Assembly (NCBI GenBank): GCA_907165275.2
Contig: OU015673.1
Span: 1,193,001 to 1,257,000 of the forward strand
Length of the DNA stretch: 64,000 nt
Source of the DNA: Zygaena filipendulae
Lineage: Eukaryota > Arthropoda > Insecta > Lepidoptera > Zygaenidae
Direction: 5' to 3'
Below, one piece after another: positions 23,591-35,322 of this stretch. The notes under the pieces are model-generated. The model was not told the origin of the DNA. It did not search any database and saw only the letters and a list, made by a program, of their open reading frames with translations. Each line of letters starts with the position of its first letter. Position 1 is the first letter of the stretch. The translations under genes were made by a program, and so were the position numbers.

Positions 23591-23929
23591 CTTTATGACC
23601 TCCCATTATGTATGAATGTGTGGCATTCAACAAACTTTTCGTTTTCTCCGTTCTGACTCGAGATAGTCAAGATTCACTGCGTTCATCGCCCGCGATAACG
23701 CAAACTGACATTACTTATTGAATGTTGGAGTTACGATCTCGTGTTATATAAAACTAACATTATTCTTTGCATAGGACGGCGGGATCTAAGCAAATGTTAT
23801 TCTTGTATAATAAGTATAACGTTGCAGTCCGAAATCAGAGCTCCTATGCTAACTTTTCTTGAATGTACCCACCTATCTTACGAAACGAAAACAAAACAAT
23901 GGATTTTGGAATAGCTCTAGATATTATTA

Positions 23930-24393
23930 CAAAAAAAAGTCCTCCGATGCGTCTCTCCGTCTGTCTGTACGCGATAAACTCAAAACTACTGTAGGGGGAG
24001 CACGAATTTTTTCGCTCTCGTCTAGTCGATATCGAGCATTTTTTTTGTATGGAAAATGAACAGCGCCACCTATCCAGTGTTGTTCATTTTCCATACAAAA
24101 AACGCTTTGACATTACGACGATATCGACTAGACGAGAGCGAAAAAATTCGTGCTCCCCCTACTGAACGGATTTTAGTGCGGTTTTCACCAAGAGAGTGAT
24201 TCATGAGGAAGGTTTAGATATATAAACATATAATTTGTCAAGGTTTTGTATAAATTGGTTGAAATATAACGATAATTTCGCATTAATTTTTTTATTATAC
24301 ACGTTGTCAGGGGTACAGAGAAGGATATAGCGTACTTTTTAACCCGGCATTCCCGCGGAATTTCTGAAATTAACGCTACGGTGATCAGCTAGG
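23930..24393 (+). mobile_element. Helitron-like copy disrupted by a foldback element
   Basis: GTCTGTACGCGATAAACTCA lies left and GAACGGATTTTAGTGCGG right of the 170-bp foldback at 23992-24161; a 3' end (GTGATCAGCTAG) follows at about 24393. Confidence 0.65.
23992..24161. mobile_element. 170-bp foldback element with CTG duplication
   Basis: Begins TAGGGGGAGCACGAATTTTT and ends with its reverse complement; the inverted match continues inward through GTATGGAAAATGAACA almost to an 18-nt loop. It is inserted in a Helitron-like repeat whose uninterrupted form reads AAACTACTGAACGG in other copies, which shows that CTG (23989-23991 and 24162-24164) was duplicated. Confidence 0.82.
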
Positions 24394-24679
24394 TATATAC
24401 TTTGTGTTATATGGTATTCTTCTATTCAAGTCCGAATACGCAGGTATATAGGTACCTATGCATGTGCCAAATGACTCGCTGTGGGGCTGCGGCTTAAAAC
24501 CCACTTCCTACTTGAAACTCGAAACCAACACTATACTTGGTAGTCTTGGCTTCGGGATCCCATTCTGGACTCCACATAGGAAGCCTGCTGAAGAAATGAG
24601 GAACTTCTTATACCAGGAAAATAATGATTTCTCGCACTGATTCTTTCAGTGGCCATCGTGATAGGCGTTTATTTATTTA

Positions 24680-25097
24680 CTAGCTGTCCCGCGCGGTTTC
24701 ACCCGCGATAATTTCGAAGTTCCCGCGTAATTGTGTGATAAACACAGGGTTCCATTTTCCAGTCTGGGTGTATATATATATATCTATAGTATAATATATA
24801 TGTAATAATATGTGTAGTATATACCACGTTTGCTTGGTATCCACGACACAAGCTTATAGCTTAGTGTGGGATCAAGTAGATCTGTGTGTTGTGAAGTGGA
24901 TTATTATTATTATTGTTCCATACAAACTTTGCAATCCCTTTTCATCCCCTTAGGGGTTGAATTTTCAAAAATCCTTTCTTACCGGATGCCTACGTCATAC
25001 AAAGAACCCCCTCCAAGTTTCAAATCTCTACTATCAGCGGTTTAGGCTGTGCGTTACTCCAGCAGTCATTCAGGACAAAGCTTTTTATATATATAGA
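24680..25097 (-). mobile_element. Helitron-like copy interrupted by a SINE
   Basis: The 3' part 24680-24726 (CTAGC complement, CGCGGTTTCACCCGCG) and 5' part 24913-25097 (ending TATATATATAGA, i.e. TCTATATATATAAAAAGC) are separated by the SINE at 24727-24912. T follows at 25098. Confidence 0.6.
24727..24912 (+). mobile_element. 5'-truncated tRNA-derived SINE
   Basis: Lacks the tRNA-like head but has the body (AACACAGGGTTCCATTTTCC) and the complete 3' part ending GTGAAGTGGATTATTATTAT. It lies inside a Helitron-like copy (24680-25097). Confidence 0.72.
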
Positions 25098-25503
25098 TAT
25101 ACAAAGAAATAATATACATGGCAAAACAGAAAACCATGATAAATTACATAGGTATTAGTTAACATTCGATGCCTCATAAACCACTATCGCTAAACTAATA
25201 TATATAAAAATAGTACAAACAAAAATAACATTAATTTGTTTTTTTTTATTACAGGTAAACTATTATTCGATCAAGAATTAATAATTGCAGTAGACAGGTA
25301 AGTAAAGTATACGTTTGAAATAAAAAAAAAAAACAATTTATCAAGGTTTCATTAACGTTGCCGCGATAATTTCGCCAGTGTCAAGTTAAAAAACAATAGA
25401 AACTGTTATATTAAGCAAAGTTGTGCGATTAAATTTTGCTTCCAGCTAAACATGACTGTGGTTTTCTTGAGATACTAACGGGAGTTCTTTTTTTGAAGAT
25501 ATT

Positions 25504-25949
25504 TAAACTAATATTATAAAAAGGTAAAGTTTGTGAGTTGGCGACGCTGTGGGGGGTAATCTCTGCATCTCCTGAACTGATTTTGAAAATTCTTTCACCA
25601 ATAGAAAACCACGTTATTTGTGTGTGGCATCATATCGGGAATTCCGAAATGACCGCGGGTGAAACCACGTAGAATAGCTAGTTTTTTTTTTTATTCAGCA
25701 AAATTAACACTCTGTCTCATATAGAAGTAGTCTATCCTACTAATATTATAAACGCGAAAGTTTGTAAGAATGTATGGATGGATGGATGGATGTTTGTTAC
25801 TCTTTCACGCAAAAACTACTGAATGGATTTAAATGAAACTTTACAATAATATAGCTTATACATCAGATTAACACATAGTTTACTTTTTATCTCGGAATTC
25901 CCGCGGGAACTCTGAAATTAACGCGGGTGAAAGCGCGCGGCACAACTAG
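25504..25949 (+). mobile_element. Two Helitron-like copies
   Basis: 25504-25681 (subtype TAATATTATAAAAAGGTAAA ... AATAGCTAG) and complete 25735-25949 (TCCTACTAATATTATAAACG ... ACAACTAG, 215 bp, (TGGA)n at 25774-25790, A|TC and CTAG|T intact). Confidence 0.75.
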
Positions 25950-26221
25950 TTGCAACTAAAAGTTTATCAAACATCACATGAGGTCATGTTAGACAGTGGA
26001 ATTAGAGGGATTCAGCGAAACTATCTCGACTGTACGCAACAACTAAACCGCAAGTCCGTGTCGCCATGTTCGTCTCTATATAACATCACGTTATAACCTA
26101 ATACCTATCCGTTTCTCGATACATGTTTAACAAGCCAAAAACATCCAACTGTCGACAACCTCCTTCATAAAGTTTTATTCAAGTCACAAGTTACAGGCGG
26201 CAGCATATTATAAGTTTAAAG

Positions 26222-26500
26222 TGACAATAATAGGGAGTACTGTGGCGACCTCAACGCCACAAGTTACGAACTACAACGAAGCGATGAATACCAGCTAAAT
26301 GGAAATCTTGAATAGCGCTAACGAAGTTTACATGCCTGCGCTACATACATACAATCTCCGACGATCTACAGTCGGAGCCGCGTTTCCTCGGGCATACCAC
26401 CTCACCCGACGGGAAGCTTTCTCTTTGGTGGCGATCGAGCCATATCATCCATCCCACACCCACCACATGCATAAGATACTCTTCTACTTTTAAAATTATT
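26222..26500. other. GC-richer unassigned block
   Basis: Unlike its AT-rich surroundings in composition; includes GTGGCGACCTCAACGCCAC, an inverted repeat, and GTCGGAGCCGCGTTTCCTCG. A 64-residue ORF (26299-26493) is too short to support a gene. It may be an old retroelement remnant. Confidence 0.3.
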
Positions 26501-27214
26501 CATCAGCAATAATGTTAATGTAAAAGGAAAAAATATAGGTTCAAGTGTTTGACTTTTTTTAAATTTGTTATCAATCTAAATTGAGTGTAAAAGTTCAAGT
26601 GAACGGATGTACCAAATGTGGGTTCGTGATACGGGGACCGTGGAAGGGATTCTATCCTAGCACACTGGTATTACTCGCAACAAATTGTTTTACCTCCTAA
26701 CACGTCAGAAAGAGTTCGGTGGTTTTTTTGTGAAAGTATTTAATCTCTTTTTTTACATTCCTGTTTGTAGATCACTTTTTAAATGAAATACCTTGAAAGC
26801 TATTAATTAGGTATTTTTTTCAGTCAGTAACGCTAGATGACAGAGTTTAAATACGTAAGTACTCAGTCAGTCTAACAATTCAGGAAAAAAAATGTCCAAA
26901 CAGTTCGATCATCGGACTACTGGTCTAACTAGTTGGAATAAGCCCTCTTGTCCATAGGCTGAGCGTATTTCACCCGCTCCGCTCGTCTCGCTTGGACTAC
27001 GCCGTCACCTCGCGTCTCCCTGAGGCGAGTCGGGCGTGCGAACACTAAAATGCTTTCAAACGAACTCGTCGTCGGTATGTTAAATGAAACTTAGTTGAAT
27101 TCAATTTAACATCAGCATGTATTGTGTAAATTGTTATAGTTCGTTTATCGCTACGAGATATATGATAGGCGTTGGTCTGTTTCCGATCTGTTCGCTTTTA
27201 ATTTGGACCATGAC
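26501..27214. other. No gene seen
   Basis: AT-rich with a short GC patch at about 26960-27050 (CGCTCCGCTCGTCTCGCTTG); not assigned. Confidence 0.5.
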
Positions 27215-27402
27215 TTGTGGTAAATATTATTATGATTGTGTTTGGGTGACTTTGTTTGTAACGATTTCAGATCTTAACGGCTTAACCGATTTATATGAAA
27301 TTATGCATAAACATTGTCGGGTGTACAAAAAAGGACATAGGGTACTTTTCCTCTCGAAACTCCAGCAGGAACTTCGGAGATTTGGAAAACAGCTAGCAGA
27401 TA
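27215..27402 (+). mobile_element. Helitron-like repeat, diverged
   Basis: Contains AACGGCTTAACCGATTTATA, AAGGACATAGGGTACTTTTC and an AACAGCTAG end. A chance ORF covers it. Confidence 0.55.
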
Positions 27403-28033
27403 ATATACATCTGTATAAATTAAATACCCAAGAAGTAAGTAAACATTGCTACTAGAAACTAGAAGCTTGGTTCAATAATTTCCATAAATACCATGAAGTT
27501 ATTTTTTTAATTCAACTCAAATAAGAAGGATGAAAGTTCATACAAATCAGTATTTGGACTCTTCTTTCCAAATAATGAAAGACGTATTTCAGAAATAATT
27601 ATAGAAGGATATGACGTACTTAGTTTTTTTAATTAGCAGGATTTTAGATAAAAGCGTTTTAAATAAATCGTTATTTGCTTTAATTGCACACTTAAAAAAT
27701 ATCGTTATTTTTAACAACACTACAAACGGTACGAATAAAATTTTATTGTGTATCCAACGTAATGAAATATTTTATACATTTCTAATGACATTCCTCTCTA
27801 ATGAGACGTTGGTTGGTAGAACCTAAAGGGAAGAATGGAGGGCTCTTAGCATTTTTGGTTATGTGAGTGGAATCTTAATTAACTGTGACGTGGTTTTGAC
27901 AGTTTCGAGGGTTCATTTCAACCAGGAATAAGTTCTCAACAAGTATTTCAAGGAAGGCTTAATTTCGGCTGTTTGTAAAACTTCATAATTTGCCAACTAT
28001 AACTAAAATTAAAGCTGAAACTTGATTGTAATT
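27403..28033. other. No gene seen
   Basis: AT-rich unassigned sequence. Confidence 0.5.
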
Positions 28034-28125
28034 AACTAGCTGCTTCTCGCGGTTTCACGCGTTACTTTCTTTTTATTATTCTGTAATTTCCGCAGGAACA
28101 CCGAAATTAACGTGGGTGAAACCAC
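28034..28125. mobile_element. Helitron-like 3' ends in inverted orientation
   Basis: CTAGCTGCTTCTCGCGGTTT and, facing it, GAAATTAACGTGGGTGAAAC. Confidence 0.5.
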
Positions 28126-28230
28126 AGAACAGAAAATAATACAAAGAAGGGATATCAACTTAGTTTAGTATGAAAAAATATGAAAACCAGTGTCACCGGG
28201 TGATTTTTGCACTCAAAATGATTCATCATG

Positions 28231-28561
28231 AATAGGCATGTTGACTAATTTTTATTTTTTAGTCCGTCTTGTAGATTATTAAAAAGAATTGGACACGTAT
28301 TTTTCCTTTTTTTACGTAATCAAAAAATAACGGCGATATATTGTGTTGAAATTTCGCGTGACGTCACTATTCTGACAGTTTGTATGGCGGTTTTAGCGGT
28401 TAGTGACGTCACGACCCCCTCACCCTAAACTTTAATGCGCTTTATCTCTGTATATTTTAATTTATTTGAAAAAGCAAAAAATAACTGTCTATTGTTTTTT
28501 TATTTTCTAACTGACGGACTAATTAGAATTTTGATTTTCAATAGTAGTCAACATCCCTATT
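28231..28561 (+). mobile_element. CRE-palindrome MITE, copy 3
   Basis: 331 bp with intact ends (AATAGGCATGTTGACTA ... ACATCCCTATT) and two TGACGTCA palindromes. It is the reference copy for the family in this window. Confidence 0.85.
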
Positions 28562-28894
28562 ATAACATTCATTAACGTTAAGAAATGTATAAACGCTTTA
28601 TGGTTATGCTTTTACTTAGTCGCCATCTTCAAAATTCACAGTTTTGGGAATATTGTAGTAAATATACTTGGGATGGCAGCAAGCAAGCCTACGTTGGCTT
28701 TGTTGTCATGCACCTGCGGTTTGGTCAATCTCCGTTCACTGTCGTAGAACTCGTATTTTGTTAAAAACTGTTCCCTACCAACTCGAATCATGAGTGTGAG
28801 GAGAAACTTATGAAAGTTTATTTTATTCACACTATCTTGTAAATTCCCTACTTAGTGAAAATGAATGAATAAATAAAAAAAAAATAAAAAAGAA

Positions 28895-29005
28895 GTTTTG
28901 AGCAAATTAGAGCATTTGCTCTAACTTCCTTTGCAACGGCAGCGCGCCTGCCCGGCCTACATGCAGTCCTCTCTAGTTAATTTTTTGCTCTATGGGTCAA
29001 ACCAT
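28895..29005 (+). repeat. GCGCGCCTGCCC repeat
   Basis: TTTGCAACGGCAGCGCGCCT and AGTCCTCTCTAGTTAATTTT; the reverse counterpart is at 14574-14660. Confidence 0.5.
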
Positions 29006-29039
29006 GAGGGATCAGCTATAGTAAACTATAAAACGATTT

Positions 29040-29290
29040 TACACTCTTGGGCGCTTGTGCCGTGCTCCGTAACCTTTTACGGGCTGACTCTGCATTAAGT
29101 TGCTTAGCGGCCGACAAATGGTTACGATGGTCGAATGGGCGACTTAATTGCCCATTCAAAGCCGACAGACTGGCCCGGCCTATGCGACCATTCGAGTTGT
29201 GTCGATTCGACACGACTTCTCAAAAAGCATGGACGCCATTATGCGTCTTTCTTGCGTGCTGTAGTATTGAGGAAAGTTTTGATTTATTTA
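29040..29290. other. GC-richer unassigned block
   Basis: Repeated words ATGGTCGAATGGGCGAC and GCGACCATTCGAGTTG are partly inverted. Short ORFs on both strands mirror each other and carry no recognisable domain. Confidence 0.25.
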
Positions 29291-29291
29291 T

Positions 29292-29625
29292 ACAAATCTA
29301 TATTATAAAAAGGTAAAGTATGTGAGTTTGTGAAGTGTGAGTTTATGAGTTTGTGATGTTGTAGGGGGCAATCTCTAGATCTATACTGAACCGATTTTGA
29401 AAATTCTTTCACTTATAAGAAGCTAGCTACGGTAGTCCTGAGTGACATAGGGTAGGTACCTACTTTTATCTCGAAATTCTCACGGCTACCTACTGCTAGT
29501 CTTAATAATAATAAGTAACAGTGAGTTTTTCTGTTTGTTTGTTTGTCACGCTTTCACGCCTCAATGGCTCAACGGATCATCATGAAATTTTGCATACACG
29601 TTGTCAGAGATACAGTGAAGGACAA
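29292..29625 (+). mobile_element. Two Helitron-like fragments
   Basis: 29292-29485 (CTATATTATAAAAAGGTAAA subtype) and 29500-29625 (CACGCTTTCACGCCTCAATG, TTTTGCATACACGTTGTCAG); both lack clean 3' ends. Confidence 0.55.
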
Positions 29626-30312
29626 AAACTAAAAACCATTATACTATCTATTATGTTTACTTAGGTATATTATAAGAAGATAATATTTTTAATATTGGCT
29701 AGTTTTTTACCAGTAAACTAAATTTCTAGAAGGGTAAGATTTGAACTTGATATTGGCCCTTTCAAAACAAAAACAGTAACTTGGTTTGTATAAAAAAGAT
29801 AATTTGACATTGATAACTTTAAGATTTTTTATATTTCATTTGGCAAAAACTTACAGGGTATTTTTATCGCAATCGGTTTATGAAAAGAGAAGTAGAGAAA
29901 CTTTCGAATTTAAAAGTATGGAATATTATTTTTTTAGACAGTGACCCGGCTCGTAGAATGAATAATTATTTGTATGGTATAAATGCATTTCCAAAATGAA
30001 AACATGTTGCGAGTGTATTATTAATTAGTCGCACCGGATGTGAAATGAAACGGAATCGGATATTGTTAAAACATCCATTCGTTACCGTCTCTTCCGGTGT
30101 CAGGCATTGATTTATGCAGCGTTGTGACATATTATCATGAAATGCATAGTTCTTTTCTGTTCTCTGTAAAATACGGTTATTATATGGCAAAAGTTATTAT
30201 TGGTTAAATAATAATTAAGTACCTACTGCAGCTCTAAAAGTAAAAAAAAAAATTGAGGTTTTCAAGTGAAGAAACGCATAGTGTACCAGGTCACCACAAT
30301 CACCAGCTCCAA
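29626..30312. other. No gene seen
   Basis: AT-rich unassigned sequence up to the solo LTR. Confidence 0.5.
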
Positions 30313-30316
30313 TAGG

Positions 30317-30626
30317 TGTCATGTTTTCTATTAGTTTTTCCTTATTTCAGGGAATTCTAGCATTATGTCATGGCAACACTGTTATTTAGTCGGTACCCTC
30401 ATTCCCATTTGATAAATTAAAGTAGTGTACGCCCACAATTGTTGGTGGGGTTGTGGGTATAAATACTAGTGTCAGCACAGAAGAGCTTCATTCTAATTAC
30501 TCTGCTCGACTTAAGTGGTCATAATAAGTGTTCTATTTCTATTGTATATATAGTATATGTGCGGTTGTAATAGCTATAATAGTGAGAATAAAAGTATAGT
30601 TAACTAGAGGACCTCTTTTCTTTACA
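30317..30626 (+). mobile_element. Solo LTR with complete transcription signals
   Basis: 310 bp beginning TGTCATG and ending TTTACA, flanked by the 4-bp direct repeat TAGG (30313-30316 and 30627-30630). Inside are TATAAATA (30458-30465), an arthropod initiator TCATTC (30488-30493) with its A 32 nt after the TATA start, and AATAAA (30587-30592). This is the promoter-plus-polyadenylation layout of an LTR. No second LTR or internal coding region is nearby, so it is most simply a solo LTR left by recombination. The superfamily is not determined. Confidence 0.7.
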
Positions 30627-30630
30627 TAGG

Positions 30631-31350
30631 TATATATACATTTAGGTCAGTATTTGAACTTTGTTACTATCTAAACTAAATTATTTAAATTTCCACTTTT
30701 AATTTTTATGGTAAGTATTATTATATACTTGAATAATGTATGAATGTTTAAATTGTTGATTACGCTTTGGACATACAACTATAATTTAGATTTTAGAGTA
30801 ATATAATATTAATTGCTCTCGGGTCACCATAAAGTATTTTATTGTACCTACCCACCACCTTGACTTGGTATTACTAAAAAATAATAATTATATTGTATTT
30901 TAATGAGATTCAATTGCTGTCTAAAGTGTAGGTATACATATTTCAGCAGCTGACTGTACCAGATATTTTTATTTTATTTTATTTTATTTATTAGGTTTGC
31001 CAACAGGTACAATACTATACAATAGGTAAAAATTATACAAGAGGTATTTAACATTTTAGTGTATTTACCCATTCGTAAACTGCTGTGACCAGCAGTTTAG
31101 TCTACGTGAATTTTGGGTTTCCCCAAGGACGAATAGACTATGATGATCTACTTATTGTATTTCGAAGTGTATTCCACGACTTTTTATCTCTGTCCAATTG
31201 AAATAGGATGAAATGGGATGTTCGCTAAGATATTATCCGTTTTACTATATACCTATAACTTTCTACAGAGCATTCCATTAAAGTTCAATTGTGAATAATT
31301 GCTTCCATAAGTCCCGGTAAAGTATCGAAACGCAGATCTCACTGATTTTT
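30631..31350. other. No gene seen
   Basis: AT-rich sequence with a TTTTA-type tract near 30968-30990; nothing else recognised. Confidence 0.5.
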
Positions 31351-31520
31351 TTCAAATTCAAAGTCAAATAATTTATTTAAATTTGGCCCATAATGTGGCT
31401 CTTTTTGACGTCAAAAAGTTACATTTATTATGACAGCACCCATAAAATATCCACCCTTCACAGCTCCAATAGCACGCTGTCAGTTTAAAGTTATAATATA
31501 ACATTAGTGATAACTTAATT
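31351..31520 (-). mobile_element. LINE-like 3' tail (TTTGACTTTGA type)
   Basis: Reads on the minus strand as a segment with GGGTGCTGTCATAATAAATG, TTTTGACGTCAAAAAGAGCC and a TTTGACTTTGAATTTGA tail. Related pieces: 2605-2705 (reverse) and 5985-6055 (forward, tail part). Confidence 0.6.
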
Positions 31521-32437
31521 TGCAAGTTAATTATGTGAGAACAATAAGCCGTAACCAGCAATAGACTAGACGGTACAGACTACAGATACATAAGAAGTTA
31601 AACTAGGATTATCTATAATAGTAGATTTCAATATATTAAATAACTTCTGAAAAGAAAAACATCTGACCTGGCTGTATGGACTTAGAGCCCTTGCCTTCCC
31701 CATAAGGGGCAAATTTAACACAAAAAAAAAACTCTATCCAATTCAAATTCAAAGGGAGTATTTTGGACAATATTTTACACAATGTAAAACGCGTTTACCT
31801 AACTTTTATGTTATTTGTTTCTGGCATGTAAGTAATTTATAACTAACAATTTGGAGAGGAAAAATAAAAAAGGTACAATAGATACAGTAAAATGTACGAT
31901 ATTCGAACTCGAGACAGGAATACTAAATGAGGAGTAGCGGATTCAGTAAATCTGCGGTGTGATGAAAAACGTCGGTTAGAGGATTTGGGAATACTGAATT
32001 GTACTTGTCTTAAGTGCGGAGTATCTACCGCTCAATACTGATAGTAGACCGCGGTTCTACTTGCGTGAAGTTAACGGGATTTTCTTGGATTTTTTTTTTT
32101 TGTAGAAAAAACCTACTACTAATTTACTACACCTACATTTAAAAGCCCCACCTAGAAGGTATTATATGGAGTTAATTAAAATTAAAGGTCGTGGAAACCT
32201 TTAGGTATTTGACCTCTCCTTTACAAATCCTATGTAGGTACCTACTTTTTATCGTGGAATTCTTGCGGGAATCCCAAAATTACCGTGAAACCTAGGGGAA
32301 CTGCAGCTAGCAAAGAATCGCATTACAGGATTATATGGAAAACATGAAACGCGAGAAAAGCTATTAGCTATAATATCTTATTTATAGTTAAGTAAATATA
32401 TCACATTGTACAGAATTCGTTACACGACCGATAACCA
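31521..32437. other. No gene seen
   Basis: Only weak Helitron-like traces (near 32045 and 32255-32310). Confidence 0.45.
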
Positions 32438-32647
32438 GAGCCCTCATTCACTATGATCATAAGGCGCCACTCATACTTTTCCCTCGTGTTCAAAGAAGTT
32501 ACACCTTAAAAAAATATATTTACAACGTTTCTTTTGTTACAAACATTATAAATCTCTTATATTTTTGCATCTGAAGCGTTTGGGATTGTGTTTTTGGGAC
32601 GCGCGTTATGGGCAAGGAATGTTGTTGGTCATAGTGAATAAGGGCCC
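32438..32647. mobile_element. GGGCCCTTATTCACTATGAC TIR element, copy 1
   Basis: Inverted ends GCCCTCATTCACTATGAT and GGTCATAGTGAATAAGGGCC, with interior CAAAGAAGTT and GGCAAGGAATGTTGTT shared with the copy at 47991. Confidence 0.7.
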
Positions 32648-33148
32648 TGAAATCCTAAGTGCCCTGGTAATTATGTATCTATCTATCGGATAAATCGATT
32701 CCTTAACTAATATACGTGATGTATGACACGAAACTAGTAAACAAATCAAATCTAGACGCCCGGCCCGGTATCGGAAAGCGATTAGCGTGCAATCGAACAT
32801 CGATTAAGCGGCTAATGACTCGAATTGCTTTCACAAATTAAACTGATGTCAAATTTGCGTGATCACTGGCGTCTATCTACGCGTTGTTATAATCACACCA
32901 GTCCCAGCTACCTTAGTCGAGTTTACAATCTATGATCTTTATTGCTACAGAAAAACTCAGGGACGGATCTACGGGGGGGCAGTGAGTACACTTGTCTTCC
33001 CCTCCCCCTCCCCACGGTTTAAAGTAGGTACGTAACTTAGAAAAAATCTCCAACCATATTGTATATTCTAAAAATTGCCCCCTAACCAAATCCGATGATT
33101 CGAGATCCGTGCCTGAGAAAGCTAAGGAACTCATCATATTGTGATCAC
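32648..33148. other. No gene seen
   Basis: Unassigned; includes a C-rich patch near 32995-33015. Confidence 0.5.
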
Positions 33149-33475
33149 TCGCTAATATTATAAATGCGCAAGTGTGTTTGTTGGTACATAGGGTACTTTC
33201 ATCTCGGAATCCCCGCGGGAACTCCGAAATTACCGCGGGTGAAACCGCGGGGGTCAGCTAGTCCTACTATTCTACTAATATTGCAAGTGTGATGTTTGGA
33301 TATTTAGATGGTTGGATGTTTGTTACTCAATCACGCAAAAACGGCTGAACGGATTTGGATGAAATTTGGCATGCACGTTTTCAGAGGTACAGAGAAGGAT
33401 ATAGGGTACTTTTCATCCCGGAATTCCCGCGGGAACTCCAAAATTACCGTGGGTGAAATCGCGGGGCACAGCTAG
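33149..33475 (+). mobile_element. Two Helitron-like copies joined head-to-tail
   Basis: 33149-33261 is internally deleted (TCGCTAATATTATAAATG ... GTCAGCTAG); 33262-33475 is complete (TCCTACTATTCTACTAATAT ... CACAGCTAG) and begins at the very next base. Confidence 0.8.
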
Positions 33476-33487
33476 TAAGTAATAGAA

Positions 33488-33620
33488 GAGAAGAAGAAGA
33501 AGAAAATACATTTATTTCAGCACAACACACAAGAAAAAGAAACAAACATCAACAGTGCCTAATCTTAAGAAACATAGATAATATCTCTTGCATGCTCTGC
33601 CGAAAGGGTCATCAACTAAT
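33488..33620 (-). mobile_element. Retroelement 3' tail (AAATGTATTTTCTT type), copy 2
   Basis: Same block as 897-1035, with a GAAGAAGAAGAA simple-sequence end. Confidence 0.6.
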
Positions 33621-33762
33621 AAAGTTTAACTTTACTTAAATTCACGAAATGAAGGTGATGACAACGCGCCAATGAGCCGGCGCACTGCCCAGGTGAAAAA
33701 GCGGGAATATAAAATGGCTGTAAATATCGGTAAGCTCTTTGAAACGTTCCGTATAAAAGGAA

Positions 33763-33946
33763 TCCCAACTAATATTATAAATGCGAATGTGTGTTTGTTT
33801 GTTAGGCTTTCACGCCTTAACTATTCAACCGATCGTAATGAAATTTCGCGTACACGTTATCAGAGGTACATAGAAGGAAATAGGCTACTTTTTATCATGG
33901 AATTCCCGCAGGAACTCTGAAATTAACGCGAGTGAAACTTCCGCAA
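33763..33946 (+). mobile_element. Helitron-like copy, 3'-truncated
   Basis: TCCCAACTAATATTATAAATG to GCGAGTGAAACTTCCGC; the CTAG end is missing. Confidence 0.65.
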
Positions 33947-34312
33947 ACAGACACTAAATATATAGGTACCTACTGTTATATCACTTTGACTTTGATTTTA
34001 TCAGGGTCACCGTAAATTTCTCCGAGTTTTCTTCATCTAGTATACAGCACTGTCTGCGCCGGTGCTATAATTCGTTCAGCTGCTCAACCCTTATCACTCC
34101 CATAGGACACATTTCTTACGCCGCCGCACCACATAGGACCTACATGTAATTATATACAGCAGGAAGCCGATCCTGCTATTTCAGAAAGAATTCGCCAAAA
34201 CAAAACCACAACCGATTAGGTAGGTATATCACTCTAAGCGCTTTAAGCGCTGCCTTTTATATCGCTGATTGACTGATTGTTCAACGATAGCGATTCCGCT
34301 CTTTTAACTCAC

Positions 34313-34356
34313 TTTTTAACCGACTTCCAAAAAAAAGGAGGAGGTTCTCATATGAT
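34313..34356 (-). mobile_element. RTE-like 3' tail, short copy
   Basis: AACCGACTTCCAAAAAAAAG and GGAGGAGGTT, reverse of the copies at 11701 and 18765. Confidence 0.55.
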
Positions 34357-34407
34357 TAGTAAATGTAAGAGGATCTTAGAAGTCAATTTTAACTTATTTC
34401 TAACTAT

Positions 34408-34682
34408 GTAGCTGTTTCCCGTGATTTCACACGCGTTAATTTCGGAGATCCTGCGGGAGTTTCGGGGTAAAAAGTACCCTATGTCCTTCTCTATACCAGC
34501 AACTCCAGCAACCATCGTTATATTTCAACCGATTTACTCAAAACCTTGACAAAATATATTATATGTTAACCTACTTAATGAATCACTCTATCTATTGGTG
34601 AAAACAGCATCGAAATCCGTTCAGCAGTTTTTGAGTTTATCGCGAACAGACACACAGACAGAGACTTTGTTTTATCATATGT
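34408..34682 (-). mobile_element. Helitron-like repeat
   Basis: TAGCTGTTTCCCGTGATTTC to CAGAGACTTTGTTTTATCAT; the subtype that carries GCGAACAGACACACAGACAG. Confidence 0.65.
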
Positions 34683-34936
34683 CAGGATTAACGTATCGAA
34701 ATCACACTTAGTATGTACTAGGTATATACCTACGTAGTTATATTTATACACTTTTTCGTGTGCTCAAGAAGATATATGACGTTTCAAGTTAATTTCTTAG
34801 GTGTCCTCCAAGAACTCCAAAAAAATTATGCAAAATATGGTTTGCAATTTCAAAATGCTAAGAGATATTTTATTTATTTTATTTAAAGCAAATATGCATT
34901 TGCTTTTTCCGTTAATAATTTCTTAAAGGTGTTAAT

Positions 34937-35322
34937 AGTACATTGTTATCCTAGGGGTGAAAGTAACTTATTTAGTCTCGAGACGGGGTTTGATAGATCC
35001 AATAGATCCAATAGATCGAGGGACTAAATAAGTCTTTCTCCCGATAACACTGTGCTTTTCATTACGAATGCAAGGAAAGTCAAAATAAAAATAGGAATTA
35101 GCTAAAGAAAAAAATGAGTGAATTTTATTTTACATAAATCAACCATTAGGAGTGCTACTGGCCAGTAAGTATGCCCCCTATGACATAAAAAAAAACTTGA
35201 GTTTCTGCAGTATCCAGCTGTCAGTTGAAGGCGATTCTCCCTAGGGCTGAAAAGGGTTACTTTCAACCCGCTTCTCAGGCAACTTCAGACCTACTTTCCG
35301 AGTATGAGTAATGAAAAAACCT
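34937..35322 (+). repeat. TCCTAGGGGTGAAAGTAAC repeat, copy 1
   Basis: About 385 bp shared, in reverse complement, with 60174-61077. It contains an inverted pair around the GAGACGGGG block (GAAAGTAACTTATTTAGT versus ACTAAATAAGTCTTTCTC) and the sequence GCCCCCTATGACATAAAAAA also found in the SINE-like repeat at 39600. Confidence 0.75.

Noticed and set aside
27117..27455. 112-residue forward ORF
   Set aside because: Most of it reads through a diverged Helitron-like repeat.
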